Assembly: GCF_023336755.1 (NCBI RefSeq)
Contig: NZ_JALZWP010000001.1
Coordinates: 141,959-205,958, forward strand
Origin: Roseinatronobacter domitianus
GTDB taxonomy: Bacteria > Pseudomonadota > Alphaproteobacteria > Rhodobacterales > Rhodobacteraceae
Length of the DNA: 64,000 bases
Direction: 5' to 3'
Position 1 is the first letter of the stretch. The number at the start of each line of letters is the position of its first letter. Positions 54,363-63,241 of the stretch are shown here, one piece after another. The position numbers and the translations under genes were made by a program. The notes beneath the pieces were generated by a model. That model had not been told where the DNA came from. It ran no database searches and worked only from the letters and a program-made list of their open reading frames with translations.

Positions 54363-55141
54363 TGTCGCAGGACGTGGTCATAAAACTGCGCGGCATACGC
54401 AATGCGTTCGGGCCGCACACGGTGCATGAAAACCTCGACCTTGATGTCTATCGCGGAGAGGTGTTGGGTGTTGTCGGCGGGTCGGGTAGCGGAAAATCGG
54501 TGCTGTTGCGCTGCATTGCCGGACTGCGCCCGCCACAGGCGGGCACCATAGAGATATTCGGTCAGGACGCGCTCAACTGCACGGAAGCGGCCCGGCTGGA
54601 GATTGACCAGCGTATGGGTGTGATGTTTCAAGACGGCGCGCTTTTTTCCAGCCTGACCGTGCGCGAGAATGTCGAAGTGCCGCTGCGCACAATTGACGGT
54701 CTTGATGCCGGGCTGCGCCGCGACTTGGCGGACCTGAAAATTGCCATGTCGGGGTTGCCCTACAAGGCGGGCGACAACTACCCGTCCGAACTGTCGGGCG
54801 GTATGCGCAAACGCGCGGGGCTGGCGCGCGCGCTGGCGCTCGACCCCGAAATCGTGTTTCTGGACGAACCCACGGCAGGGCTGGACCCGATTGGCGCTTC
54901 TGCATTTGACGAACTTATCAAGGGGCTTAGCCGCGCGATGGGGCTGACCGTGTTCCTTGTGACCCATGATCTGGACACGTTGCACGCCACCTGTGACCGA
55001 ATCGCGGTTTTGGCGGACAAGCGTGTGAAGTATACAGGCACGATGGAAGAGATGCTGAAGATCGACCACCCATGGGTGCATGAATATTTCCACGGTCCGC
55101 GCGCGCGTGCCGCGATTGCCACCAAGGAAAAGGCGCAGTAA
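54362..55141 (+). CDS. mlaF: MlaF-type ABC ATPase
   Basis: A 259-residue ATPase with Walker A GGSGSGKSVLL (about residues 40-50), signature LSGGMRKRAGLARAL, Walker B IVFLDEPTAGLDP and the His switch THDLD. The MlaF type is shown by the FQDGALFSSLTVRENV stretch after the Q loop. It drives MlaE. The ATG overlaps the mlaE stop (TGATG). Confidence 0.93.
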   Translation: MSQDVVIKLRGIRNAFGPHTVHENLDLDVYRGEVLGVVGGSGSGKSVLLRCIAGLRPPQAGTIEIFGQDALNCTEAARLEIDQRMGVMFQDGALFSSLTVRENVEVPLRTIDGLDAGLRRDLADLKIAMSGLPYKAGDNYPSELSGGMRKRAGLARALALDPEIVFLDEPTAGLDPIGASAFDELIKGLSRAMGLTVFLVTHDLDTLHATCDRIAVLADKRVKYTGTMEEMLKIDHPWVHEYFHGPRARAAIATKEKAQ

Positions 55142-55144
55142 CCC

Positions 55145-56857
55145 ATGGAAACAAAAGCAAATTACGTTCTTGTCGGCGTGTTTGCGCTGCTTGGGTTCCT
55201 TGGGGTGCTGGGCTTTTTCCTGGCCTTCGGCAAAATCAGCTTCGACCAGCAATACGCCTATTACGATGTCCGATTCGACAGTGTCGCGGGCCTGTCACCC
55301 GCCGCCGATGTGACCTTTGCAGGCCTGCCGGTCGGGCGGGTGGTCGATATTCGCCTGTCGCCCGATCAGGACGGAACGGTGCTTGTCTCGCTCGAGGTGG
55401 AACGCGAAACACCCGTGCGTGCCGATACGGTGGCGGTGGTGGACAGTTCCGGCATTACCGGCGTGGCCTATGTTGCGCTTTCGCCGGGTAGCCTGACCGC
55501 GGCTCTCATCAATGACCGCAGCGATGTGCCGGTGCTCGAGTCCGGACGCTCGACCATCCAGTCCTTGACCGAAGGGGCGCCGCGCATCCTGGACGAAGCC
55601 TTGCAGGTGGTCGAACAGGTCAATGCCATCCTTGGCGAAGAAAATCGCACAAGGATCCAGAATATATTGATAAATCTTGAATCCTCCTCGGGCGAGATTT
55701 CGCGCGCATTGGACAGTTTCGCGGGCTTTACCGACACGATCGAGGCCGCGACACAGACCTTTGCGGAATTTGCCGGCAATCTGGAGCCGATATTGCTTCA
55801 GGCTGAAAAAGCGCTCGAAAGCCTGCAATTTGCCGTGGATGAAGGCGCGCTGGTGGCGACCAATGCGCGCATCGCGTTCGAGACTGGCACACAAACACTG
55901 GAAACGGTTGATTCCTTTGTCGCGCAAGACCTGACCGAAATGGTCGTCCAGTTGCGTGCGGATGCGACTGCGCTGCGCACCGAGTTGGAAACTGCAAGCC
56001 GTGAGGCGACTGGCATGTTCTCGGAGCTGTCACGCACCGGGCAGGCCGCGACCGAGCGGATGGAGGCGCTTGACCCGGCGCTTGCGCTGCTGGAGCCGCT
56101 TCTGGAGCGCGCCGAAACCACCTTGCAATCGGTCGAGCAGATGTCCGACAGTGTTGAAACGCTGGTCAGCGGCGAAGGCAGTATGCTGGTGTCGGAAGCG
56201 CGTGAGATGGTCTCTCGTGCGACCAGCGCCATCGACAGCGTGGCGCAAGTGGCTGAAAATGATCTGCCGGTCATCATGTCCGATATTCGCGCCGCGACCG
56301 CCGAGGTGCGCGGCGTTGTCGAGACGGTTGGAAATGACCTCAGCAACGTCTCGGGCAACATTGATGCGCTCAGCACATCCGGCCTGCAAGCCCTTGACCA
56401 GGTTACGGAAACCTTTGGCAAAGCAAACACAACGCTGGAAGCGATCAACCGCGCCTTAGAGACCGGAGAGGGCGCGCTGGAAGCCGCTGAGCGGGCCTTT
56501 GTCGGCGCTGACCGGGTCATCAATGAGGATGTCGCGGCCATCACCGCCGATTTGCGGGATGTGCTGGACCGCTTGGGGGCAGCGGTCGACGCGGTCTCTG
56601 CCGATATTCCCGCCGTTACCGCCGATCTGCGCGCGACTGCCGCCAGTGCCGCGCGCACCTTCGATGATCTGGGCGCGGTGGTGCGTGACAGCGCCGGCCC
56701 GGTGCGGGATTTCACCGCTGCGGGCCTTCCCAACATCACGCAACTGGCGCGTGAGGCGCGCGGCTTGATTGCCAATCTGGATGGGCTGGCGCGCAAGCTG
56801 GACAGCGACCCTGCGCGCCTGCTGCTCAACAGTCAGACACCGGAGTTCAGAAGATGA
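55145..56857 (+). CDS. long MCE-domain protein (MlaD/PqiB type)
   Basis: A 570-residue inner-membrane-anchored periplasmic protein. One N-terminal transmembrane helix (9-28) is followed by a single MCE domain (about 36-115; FDSVAGLSPAADVTFAGLPVG). The remaining 450 residues are Ala/Glu/Thr/Ser-rich helix, likely a long coiled coil that spans the periplasm, as in the long MCE proteins. E. coli MlaD (183) lacks this tail. It forms the lipid channel with MlaE and MlaF. Confidence 0.9.
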   Translation: METKANYVLVGVFALLGFLGVLGFFLAFGKISFDQQYAYYDVRFDSVAGLSPAADVTFAGLPVGRVVDIRLSPDQDGTVLVSLEVERETPVRADTVAVVDSSGITGVAYVALSPGSLTAALINDRSDVPVLESGRSTIQSLTEGAPRILDEALQVVEQVNAILGEENRTRIQNILINLESSSGEISRALDSFAGFTDTIEAATQTFAEFAGNLEPILLQAEKALESLQFAVDEGALVATNARIAFETGTQTLETVDSFVAQDLTEMVVQLRADATALRTELETASREATGMFSELSRTGQAATERMEALDPALALLEPLLERAETTLQSVEQMSDSVETLVSGEGSMLVSEAREMVSRATSAIDSVAQVAENDLPVIMSDIRAATAEVRGVVETVGNDLSNVSGNIDALSTSGLQALDQVTETFGKANTTLEAINRALETGEGALEAAERAFVGADRVINEDVAAITADLRDVLDRLGAAVDAVSADIPAVTADLRATAASAARTFDDLGAVVRDSAGPVRDFTAAGLPNITQLAREARGLIANLDGLARKLDSDPARLLLNSQTPEFRR

Positions 56858-57486
56858 AGAATGCTCGATTAGGTGTTGTTTTCGCAAGCCTTCTGGCGCT
56901 TGGCGGCTGTGGCGCTGTGTCGGCGTTGAACAAGGCCGCGATCCCGCTTGATGCTTATGAATTGCGCGCGCCGTCGGACATGCCGCAAGCCGGGCGCAGC
57001 TTGAACAGGGCGCTGAGCATAGAGCCACCGACGACCTCTGGCGCGCTTGATACGGACCGGATTCTTGTCAAACCCAACCCGGTGCAATCGCTGTATCTGC
57101 CCGATGGGCGTTGGGCGTCCGAATTGCCTGCGATGTGGCAGACCATGGCGCTGCGTGCCTTCGAGGACACCGGCGCGTTGTCCTATGTAGGGCGCAGACC
57201 TTTGGGTGCGGTGGGGGATTTCGCGCTCATCAGCGAGATTACGGATTTTCAGGCCGAATTGGGCGACGACGACACCGCCACAATCCGGTTGCGCCTGACC
57301 GCACGTCTGGTGCGCGAAAGCGACGCGCGGGTGGTGGCGCGGCGGGTTTTCAGCGCCGCGGTGCCGGTCGAGGGCACTGAAACGCTGACGCTTGTGAACG
57401 GGTTTAACGTAGCCTCGGACGAGGTTCTGGCCGAGATGGTGGCTTGGGGATTGCAAGGGATGGGGCTAAGGCTGCCTGCGTCGTGA
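56854..57486 (+). CDS. ABC-type transport auxiliary lipoprotein (PqiC-like)
   Basis: A 210-residue lipoprotein with lipobox LGGC at about residues 16-19. The conserved segment YELRAPSDMP and the RILVKPNPVQSLYLPDGRWASELPAMWQTMALRAFEDTG stretch (positions about 65-105) mark the ABC_trans_aux/PqiC domain. It probably works at the outer membrane with the long MCE protein. Overlaps mlaD's stop by 4 bases; last gene of the MCE operon. Confidence 0.85.
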   Translation: MKNARLGVVFASLLALGGCGAVSALNKAAIPLDAYELRAPSDMPQAGRSLNRALSIEPPTTSGALDTDRILVKPNPVQSLYLPDGRWASELPAMWQTMALRAFEDTGALSYVGRRPLGAVGDFALISEITDFQAELGDDDTATIRLRLTARLVRESDARVVARRVFSAAVPVEGTETLTLVNGFNVASDEVLAEMVAWGLQGMGLRLPAS

Positions 57487-57576
57487 CCGGGCGCTACCAT
57501 AGCCATTGATGCTTGAACCAATGGCGCATCCATAACGACCCCAGAGTATTTTTAGCAAGATAAAAGGGCACATAAG

Positions 57577-58155
57577 GTGTTGAAATCGCTTTACAACTGG
57601 ACATTGTCCATGGCCAGTCACCGTCATGCACTCTGGGTTTTGGCTTTTGTCGCGTTCATCGAATCTTCGGTTTTTCCCATCCCACCCGATGTGCTGATGA
57701 TCCCGATGATAATTGCCCGCCCGTCGCGCGCTTTTTTAATCGCGGCGATTGCGACGGTCGCGTCAGTGGCCGGCGGCCTGCTGGGCTACTGGATTGGCGC
57801 AGGTGCGTTCGAACTGGTGGGCCGGCCGGTGTTGGAATTTTACGGCAAAGACGCCTATTTCGCAGAATTTTCCGCGCGTTACGCCGAATTTGGCGCTTGG
57901 GCCGTGTTGATCGCGGGGGTCACGCCCTTTCCCTACAAGGTTATCACCATCCTGTCGGGCGCAACCGCGCTGTCACTGCCGGTCTTCATTGTCGCGTCTA
58001 TCATCGCGCGGGCGCTGCGGTTTTTCATCGTGGCGGCACTGTTGTGGAAATTCGGCGCACCGATTCGTGATTTCATCGAAAAACGCCTTGGGCTTGTTTT
58101 CATCGTGTTTGTGGTGTTGCTGGTCGGCGGGTTTTACGCGGTGAGGTTTCTGTGA
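57577..58155 (+). CDS. YqaA/DedA-like membrane protein
   Basis: A 192-residue membrane protein of the SNARE-associated/VTT class, with FVAFIESSVFPIPPDVLMIPM near the N-terminus and AGVTPFPYKVITILSGATALSLP in the middle, the two conserved re-entrant loops. DedA relatives are involved in lipid flipping and membrane homeostasis. The start is GTG, with an AAGGG site. It overlaps dsbB by 4 bases. Confidence 0.85.
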   Translation: MLKSLYNWTLSMASHRHALWVLAFVAFIESSVFPIPPDVLMIPMIIARPSRAFLIAAIATVASVAGGLLGYWIGAGAFELVGRPVLEFYGKDAYFAEFSARYAEFGAWAVLIAGVTPFPYKVITILSGATALSLPVFIVASIIARALRFFIVAALLWKFGAPIRDFIEKRLGLVFIVFVVLLVGGFYAVRFL

Positions 58156-58613
58156 CGCGCTCCAGACGGGTTCAAATGCTGGCATTGGCCGGATCGGCCG
58201 GGTTGCTGCTGGGGGCGCTGGCCTTCCAGTATATTGGCGGCATGGCACCCTGTGCGCTGTGTATCTGGCAACGCTGGCCGCATGTCGTCGCACTGGTTGC
58301 CGGCGCCGGGCTGATCCTGCCGGGGCCGTGGGCTGTGCTGGGGGCGTTGGGAACCGCCGGGTCGGGCGTGATCGGGGTTTACCACACCGGGGTCGAGCGC
58401 GGCTGGTGGGAAGGCCCGTCCAGTTGCACATCGGGGGGCGATCTGTCGGGGCTGACCGCGCAGGAATTGCTGAACCAGATCATGGCCGCGCCCGTGGTGC
58501 GCTGCGACGAGGTGCCGTGGGAGATGCTGGGCCTGTCCATGGCAAGCTGGAACGCGGTTTTGTCCTTCGGTTTGGCGGGTTTGTGGCTTTTGAGTCTGCG
58601 GCTGCGGGGTTAA
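58152..58613 (+). CDS. dsbB: disulfide bond formation protein B
   Basis: A 153-residue inner-membrane quinone reductase with four transmembrane helices. Cys34 and Cys37 (CALC) form the first redox pair, Cys92 and Cys118 (SSCTS, RCDE) the second. It reoxidises DsbA in the periplasm. The GTG start overlaps the DedA-like gene's stop, coupling the two. Confidence 0.93.
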   Translation: MTRSRRVQMLALAGSAGLLLGALAFQYIGGMAPCALCIWQRWPHVVALVAGAGLILPGPWAVLGALGTAGSGVIGVYHTGVERGWWEGPSSCTSGGDLSGLTAQELLNQIMAAPVVRCDEVPWEMLGLSMASWNAVLSFGLAGLWLLSLRLRG

Positions 58614-58671
58614 ACCTTTCTTCACGGGGCGTTGTTACGGTCATGCCATGGAGTTGAACAGGCATGTGAAA

Positions 58672-59022
58672 ATGACCCGCTACCATTGCATGATAGACCT
58701 GAAACCGAATGCCAATGAACTGGCTTTCGCGCGGGCCGTGGCGCTGTGGTTCGGGATATTGCAGGCTGCGGGCAAGCTAAGCGGCTGGCACTTGTCACGG
58801 CGCAAGCTGCGGCTGGCGGGTGCGGGCTTTGGGGATTTCCTGCTGGTTGTCGAATTCGACGACATGGCGCAGATGGACCGTGCCTTTGCCCATCTGGCAG
58901 AGGGCGATCATACTGCGGCGCAGGCCTATTCCCAGATGCACGGCATGATCGACCGGGCAGAGGCGGGGCTGTATCGGCCGTATCCAGACCCAATGCCGGT
59001 GGAGCGCTTGTCATTGATATGA
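58672..59022 (+). CDS. conserved small protein, DUF6614-like
   Basis: A 116-residue cytosolic protein with the start MTRYHCMIDLKPNANEL and the body GWHLSRRKLRLAGAGFGDFLLVVEFDDMAQMDRAF, resembling a small Rhodobacteraceae family (DUF6614 by memory). Function unknown; a dimeric alpha-beta barrel-type fold is possible. An in-frame ATG at 58648 adds 8 residues. No strong ribosome site at either. Confidence 0.65.
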   Translation: MTRYHCMIDLKPNANELAFARAVALWFGILQAAGKLSGWHLSRRKLRLAGAGFGDFLLVVEFDDMAQMDRAFAHLAEGDHTAAQAYSQMHGMIDRAEAGLYRPYPDPMPVERLSLI

Positions 59023-59111
59023 GGGACGCGCTTTTAACCGTTCTTCGGCCTATATCTGCCTGCTGTGCCGGCTTGATCGGCCTGTTTGCGTGGCGGCAGT
59101 GGCGCGCTGCC

Positions 59112-60098
59112 CTACAGCATAGATGGCAAGACAAGATCGGGCGGGCGGTGGCCATCGGCGAAGGTTTTGATGTTGATAATAACCTTTTCGCCCATCTCGG
59201 CCCGCCCTTCGCGCGTGGCCGACCCCATATGCGGCATCAAGACCACGTTGGACAGCTCGCGCAGCCGGGGGTTCACCTGTCGCCCGCGCTCGAACACGTC
59301 CAGCCCCGCGCCCGCAATTTCCCCCGCGCGCAGGCCGCGTGTCAGGGCATTTTCGTCGATCACCTCGCCGCGCGAGGTGTTGACGATAATGGCAGAGGGT
59401 TTCAGCAGCTTCAGCCGCCGGGCGTTCAGCAGGTGGAAGGTCGCGGGTGTATGCGGGCAATTCACCGAAATGACGTCCATGCGCGCCACCATCTGGTCAA
59501 GGCTTTCCCACCATGTGGCCTCTAGCGCGCTTTCCACTTCGGGCCGCAGGCGGCGACGGTTGTGATAATGGATCTGCATGCCGAAAGCCTGCGCGCGGCG
59601 TGCAACGGCTTGCCCGATTCGTCCCATCCCCAGAACCCCGAGGCGTTTGCCGTTGATGCGTGTGCCCAGATTGGCCATTGGCGACCAGCCCGCCCAGTCG
59701 CCCGCTTGCATCTGCGCCAGCCCGGCGGGAATGTTGCGCGTGACCGCCAGCATCAGGGCCATGGCCATGTCGGCGGTGTCTTCTGTCACGACACCGGGCG
59801 TGTTGGTGACAAGAATACCCCGCTGGCGGGCCGTGGCCACGTCGATATGGTCCACCCCGGCACCGTAATTGGCGATCAGTTTCAGGCGTTCGCTGGCCTG
59901 GGCCAGCAACGCGGCGTCGATATTGTCTGTCAGCGTGGGCACCAGAACGTCACAATCCTGCATGGCCGCGATCAGGGCCGCGCGGTCCATTGGCGCGTCG
60001 GTCTCGTTCAGGCGCAGGTCGAACAATTCCGACAGACGGGTTTCGACCGCGTCGGGCAGGCGTCGCGTTACGACAACACTCAGGCGGGATTTCGGCAT
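59112..60098 (-). CDS. D-2-hydroxyacid dehydrogenase (glyoxylate reductase / D-glycerate dehydrogenase)
   Basis: A 328-residue NAD(P)H-dependent enzyme. The Rossmann motif GVLGMGRIGQAVARRAQAFGM (residues about 158-178, given here within the limit as GVLGMGRIGQAVARR), substrate Arg in NTSRGEVIDE, the Glu of the relay in the following DVFE, and the catalytic His in MPHMGSATREGR are all visible. Glyoxylate/hydroxypyruvate reductase is the most likely activity, but phosphoglycerate or formate dehydrogenase relatives cannot be excluded by motif alone. Confidence 0.85.
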   Translation of the reverse strand: MPKSRLSVVVTRRLPDAVETRLSELFDLRLNETDAPMDRAALIAAMQDCDVLVPTLTDNIDAALLAQASERLKLIANYGAGVDHIDVATARQRGILVTNTPGVVTEDTADMAMALMLAVTRNIPAGLAQMQAGDWAGWSPMANLGTRINGKRLGVLGMGRIGQAVARRAQAFGMQIHYHNRRRLRPEVESALEATWWESLDQMVARMDVISVNCPHTPATFHLLNARRLKLLKPSAIIVNTSRGEVIDENALTRGLRAGEIAGAGLDVFERGRQVNPRLRELSNVVLMPHMGSATREGRAEMGEKVIINIKTFADGHRPPDLVLPSML

Positions 60099-60255
60099 GT
60101 TGCGGGCTCATCTCTTGTGTGTCGGGTTTCTTATGGCAAACTGCCTGCAATCTCCTCGCGCGACAAGACCGGCTTTTGCAGTCCGGCGGGTGCGGGGGCG
60201 GGCAGGACGCAGAATTTTCAGAAGGACCGGGCCGAAAAGGCCGGGGCATGGGCGT

Positions 60256-60768
60256 ATGACACGATCTTTCCACCGGATCGCCGCAGCTGTCATGGCAGTG
60301 GCTGTTGGTCTGGCCTCTCCGCTGGCGGCGTGGGCGCAGCAACGCGGCCCGGTCACGAATCTGCCCTTGCCGCGTTTCGTCTCGCTCAAGACGAACGAGG
60401 CCAATGCCCGGCGCGGCCCTGACCTGTCGCACCGGATTGACTGGGTCTATAAGCGGCGTGACATGCCGTTGCGGGTGACAGCAGAGTTCGAACACTGGCG
60501 CCGGATTGAGGATATGGACGGCAAGGGTGGCTGGATTCATTCTGCGCTGTTGTCGGGCGAACGCACGGCGCTGGTGCAAGCGGATATGGCGCCCCTGCGC
60601 GTGCATCCCAATGCCGACGCGCGGGACGTGGCCTTGCTGGAGCAAGGCGTGATCGGCGTGCTCCAAAGCTGCGAGGCGGAGTGGTGCGAGTTGCAGATCG
60701 GTAATGTCAAAGGCTGGTTGCCCATCAGTGTGCTATGGGGTGTCGAACCGGGCGAATTGCTGAATTGA
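60256..60768 (+). CDS. secreted SH3-domain protein
   Basis: A 170-residue periplasmic protein with a signal peptide (cleavage near AWAQ, residue 27). It carries two bacterial SH3 copies: FVSLKTNEANARRGPDL through GGWIHSALLSGERT, and ADMAPLRVHPNADARD through GWLPISVLW. The W-E-L marks and tandem repeat fit the SH3_4 family. It may bind peptidoglycan or peptides; no partner is obvious. The ATG at 60256 begins the signal peptide; an upstream in-frame stretch is not protein-like. Confidence 0.8.
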   Translation: MTRSFHRIAAAVMAVAVGLASPLAAWAQQRGPVTNLPLPRFVSLKTNEANARRGPDLSHRIDWVYKRRDMPLRVTAEFEHWRRIEDMDGKGGWIHSALLSGERTALVQADMAPLRVHPNADARDVALLEQGVIGVLQSCEAEWCELQIGNVKGWLPISVLWGVEPGELLN

Positions 60769-60773
60769 CCGCG

Positions 60774-60950
60774 CTATTGCGCGGTGCAATGCGCGCCGGT
60801 CGGAGCCTGACCGGACCCAAGCGCCAGCGCGGGCGGCGCGCTGAAAAGGTCGGGGGCGCCGACGCGGGCAAGGTCAAGCGCAAGGATCGCACCAATCAGC
60901 GCGATTGCGGAGATACCGACGATCTGACGGGGCAGGGTGGCAAGTGTCAT
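60774..60950 (-). CDS. 58-residue membrane protein coupled to YeeE/YedE gene
   Basis: A small gene read leftward from ATG at 60950 to TAG at 60774-60776. The product begins MTLATLPRQIVGISAIALIG and continues AILALDLARVGAPD: one transmembrane helix (about 9-28), then a polar, Ala/Pro-rich end with a single Cys near the C-terminus (HCTAQ). AAGGAG lies 9 bases before the ATG, inside the end of the YeeE gene, and its ATG overlaps the YeeE stop (ATGA), so translation is coupled. It has no family I recognise. Confidence 0.65.
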   Translation of the reverse strand: MTLATLPRQIVGISAIALIGAILALDLARVGAPDLFSAPPALALGSGQAPTGAHCTAQ

Positions 60951-62065
60951 GCGAAGGCTCCTTTCGGCTGAGCGGCCGGGCGCAAGATGACTGGGCGCAA
61001 TTTCAGACCAAGGGTCGATCCTACGAAGGCCGCAGCCAGCCAGACCCAGCCATGTAGCGACCCGGTCGAGATACCGCTGAAGAACGCGCCCACATTACAG
61101 CCGAACGCCATGCGTGCCGAATAGCCCAGCACCAACCCCGCCAGCAGCACAAGCGCGTAGCTGCGCGTTGTCAGGGCTTGCGCGGGGGCGCCCGGTTCCG
61201 CCCGGAACCGCATGACGGCGAAAGCCCCCAGCAGCAGCCCGATATTGGTAAGTGAGGTCACATCTGTCAGAATGGACGCGCCCAACCGCTCGGCATTGCC
61301 GGGATTGGCCCAGAACCCGGACGCGGCGAGGTCTGCTCCCCCTGCCTGCGCGATCTTGGCGCCCCACAGGCCAAGCCCGTAGACAATGCCCCAAGGCTGA
61401 CCTGCCACGATCAGATTGGCCAGCGCCAGCGCCGCGATCAGCACCGCCGCCCACCACAACCGCGCAGGCGGCAGACGTTTGCCGGGTGCTGCGCGCCAGA
61501 TGACCAGCGCCCCAAGTGCGGCCAACCCCACAAGGGTCGCATAAAGGCCCGTTTCGGCCCCTAGCACGCCCTGCACGGAAATCACCGGCAGGCTGGCCAG
61601 TCCGGTCCACCAGCCCAAGTGCAAGCTGCCCGCGAAACTGCCACCGATAAAGCCGACAAGTGCGATCAACCCGACAAGGTTGCCCGATCCGGCATTGATA
61701 AGTGTCCCCGATCCGCAGCCCATGACCAGTTGCATCGCCGCGCCGAACACGAAAGCGCCAAGGATCATGCCCAAGCCGACCGGCGCGTGCGCCGCCGACA
61801 ATTCGCCCCCATGCGCGGCCAGCAGTGGAAAGGCGACAGAGGCCACCAGACCGATGGCAACAAATTGCGCCAGCAAGCCCCGCCCGTCGCGTTCGACCAC
61901 GATCAAGCGCCAAGGCCCGGCAAAGCCAAAGCGCAACCCTTCCAGCACCAGCCCAAAGCCGATGCCGATTGCCATGAGAAGACCGGCGCGCGGGCCGGCC
62001 ATGACGAAGGTAAAAAGCAGGGCGGACAAAAGGAGCAGCGAAACGAACAGGCGGCGGCGCAGCAT
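60947..62065 (-). CDS. YeeE/YedE-family sulfur transporter
   Basis: A 372-residue membrane protein with about ten helices and two sulphur-handling loops, LVMGCGSGTLINAGSGN and MAFGCNVGAFFSGISTGS, holding the conserved cysteines of TsuA/YeeE, a thiosulfate importer. It probably imports thiosulfate or a related sulphur species. It follows the rhodanese gene by 80 bases and is followed by the 58-residue protein. A GAAAGG site precedes the ATG. Confidence 0.88.
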   Translation of the reverse strand: MLRRRLFVSLLLLSALLFTFVMAGPRAGLLMAIGIGFGLVLEGLRFGFAGPWRLIVVERDGRGLLAQFVAIGLVASVAFPLLAAHGGELSAAHAPVGLGMILGAFVFGAAMQLVMGCGSGTLINAGSGNLVGLIALVGFIGGSFAGSLHLGWWTGLASLPVISVQGVLGAETGLYATLVGLAALGALVIWRAAPGKRLPPARLWWAAVLIAALALANLIVAGQPWGIVYGLGLWGAKIAQAGGADLAASGFWANPGNAERLGASILTDVTSLTNIGLLLGAFAVMRFRAEPGAPAQALTTRSYALVLLAGLVLGYSARMAFGCNVGAFFSGISTGSLHGWVWLAAAFVGSTLGLKLRPVILRPAAQPKGAFA

Positions 62066-62085
62066 GGTCGGCCTTTCAAGTTATG

Positions 62086-62113
62086 CCCCGGCGCTGCATG
62101 TGGCAGGCCGGGG
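62086..62113 (-). promoter_or_regulatory. hairpin between rhodanese and YeeE genes
   Basis: CCCCGGC (62086-62092) pairs with GCCGGGG (62107-62113), with an inner CTGC/GCAG helix. Read leftward it is not followed by Ts. It may set the ratio of the two proteins or stabilise the 3' end of the rhodanese message. Confidence 0.5.
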
Positions 62114-62145
62114 TGTTTTGAGTATTTAAAGCAAGATGAAGCAGG

Positions 62146-63078
62146 TCAGAACAACCCGTTTACCCAGCGTTTGGTCGAGAGCCACAGATATGCAACGCGG
62201 TTCGGTTCATTGTCGAGCGCGTGGCCGTGAATTGTATATTCCGCCATGCTTTCCGCATAGAGCCGGGTATTGGGAACTTCTGCCAATTCGCTCAGGGCGA
62301 ACCAGTTGATTGCGGCCCAATGGCCGGTATTGCAGAAGGATACGGTTACGGGGGCGTCTTGCAAGCCTTGCTCGGCGGCGATTTCGCGGGCGCGCTCTGG
62401 GGCGACCATCAGGCTATCCTCGAAGAATTGCGAGAATTGCAGGTTTTCGGCGCTGCGGATGGTGCCGGGGCGGGCGATGGACCAGGTGATCCCCTCGAAG
62501 AAGCCTTCGGGGCGGCTGTCGACCAGCCGGGCTTCGCCGCTCTCGACCAGGTCCACAACTTCAGAGGTCGGAATATACCAGTCGTCGCGCCATTCGGCGT
62601 AGAAATCCGATTCTGTTGGTGTAACTTTGCCTTTGGCGGTGGGCAGACCAGCAGCGGCCCAAGCCTGATACCCGCCATTGAGCAGCGCCAAATCCTGCAC
62701 GCCCAGGGATTTCAATGTCCAATACACCCGCGCGGCGGCGCCCATGTCGGATGGGCTGTCGCCATTATGCACGATCACGGTGGGGCGGTCTGCGGTGACG
62801 CCGACGCGCACGGCCTCGGATTCGTATTCCAGTTCGGGCTTCAGCGCGCCGGGATTGGTCGGGCCGGCCCGCCATTCGGAATAGGGCGAGAAGACCGCGC
62901 CGGGGATATGGCCGGCCTCAAAGTCACCGGTCACGCGGATGATGTGGATGTCCTCGCCACGTTCCAGCAGCGCCGACAGGTCGGACGGTGCCAGCAGGGG
63001 CTGCCAACCTTCGGGCGCGGCAAGGGCGAAGCCGGGCAGGGCGGTCAGTGTCAGGGTCAGGGCGGTCTTGCGCAACAT
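62146..63078 (-). CDS. periplasmic tandem rhodanese-like sulfurtransferase
   Basis: A 310-residue protein with signal peptide (cleavage near ALA, residue 20) and two rhodanese modules. The first (about 30-145) has VHNGDSPSD where the catalytic Cys loop is expected, so it has no nucleophile. The second (about 165-295) has Cys249 in VSFCNTGHWAA, a likely active site. Members of this class transfer sulfur from thiosulfate. GGAGG precedes the ATG. It heads the rhodanese-YeeE-small protein unit. Confidence 0.87.
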   Translation of the reverse strand: MLRKTALTLTLTALPGFALAAPEGWQPLLAPSDLSALLERGEDIHIIRVTGDFEAGHIPGAVFSPYSEWRAGPTNPGALKPELEYESEAVRVGVTADRPTVIVHNGDSPSDMGAAARVYWTLKSLGVQDLALLNGGYQAWAAAGLPTAKGKVTPTESDFYAEWRDDWYIPTSEVVDLVESGEARLVDSRPEGFFEGITWSIARPGTIRSAENLQFSQFFEDSLMVAPERAREIAAEQGLQDAPVTVSFCNTGHWAAINWFALSELAEVPNTRLYAESMAEYTIHGHALDNEPNRVAYLWLSTKRWVNGLF

Positions 63079-63209
63079 GTCAGAGCCTCCGGTTGTGATG
63101 TGTTGTCGCTCAGCTAGGCCTGTGCCGACTGCCGCGCAAGGGATAGGGGCGGGAGCTGCCGCTTGTCTGCGCGACGGAAATTTGCCCGAATTCCAAGGCA
63201 GAAAAACAT

Positions 63210-63241
63210 CTGTTCCGCGCTGGGGCGTGAACTTGGAACAG
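63210..63241. promoter_or_regulatory. inverted repeat upstream of rhodanese
   Basis: CTGTTCC (63210-63216) and GGAACAG (63235-63241) form perfect 7-base arms 18 bases apart, in the 217-base spacer before the rhodanese gene. A regulator site is possible. A second hairpin (GGCAAAT/ATTTGCC, 63266-63286) lies just after the EamA stop. Confidence 0.35.

Noticed and set aside
53792-55252. A minus-strand frame of 486 codons
   Set aside because: It is antisense to mlaE and mlaF, which have all their motifs.
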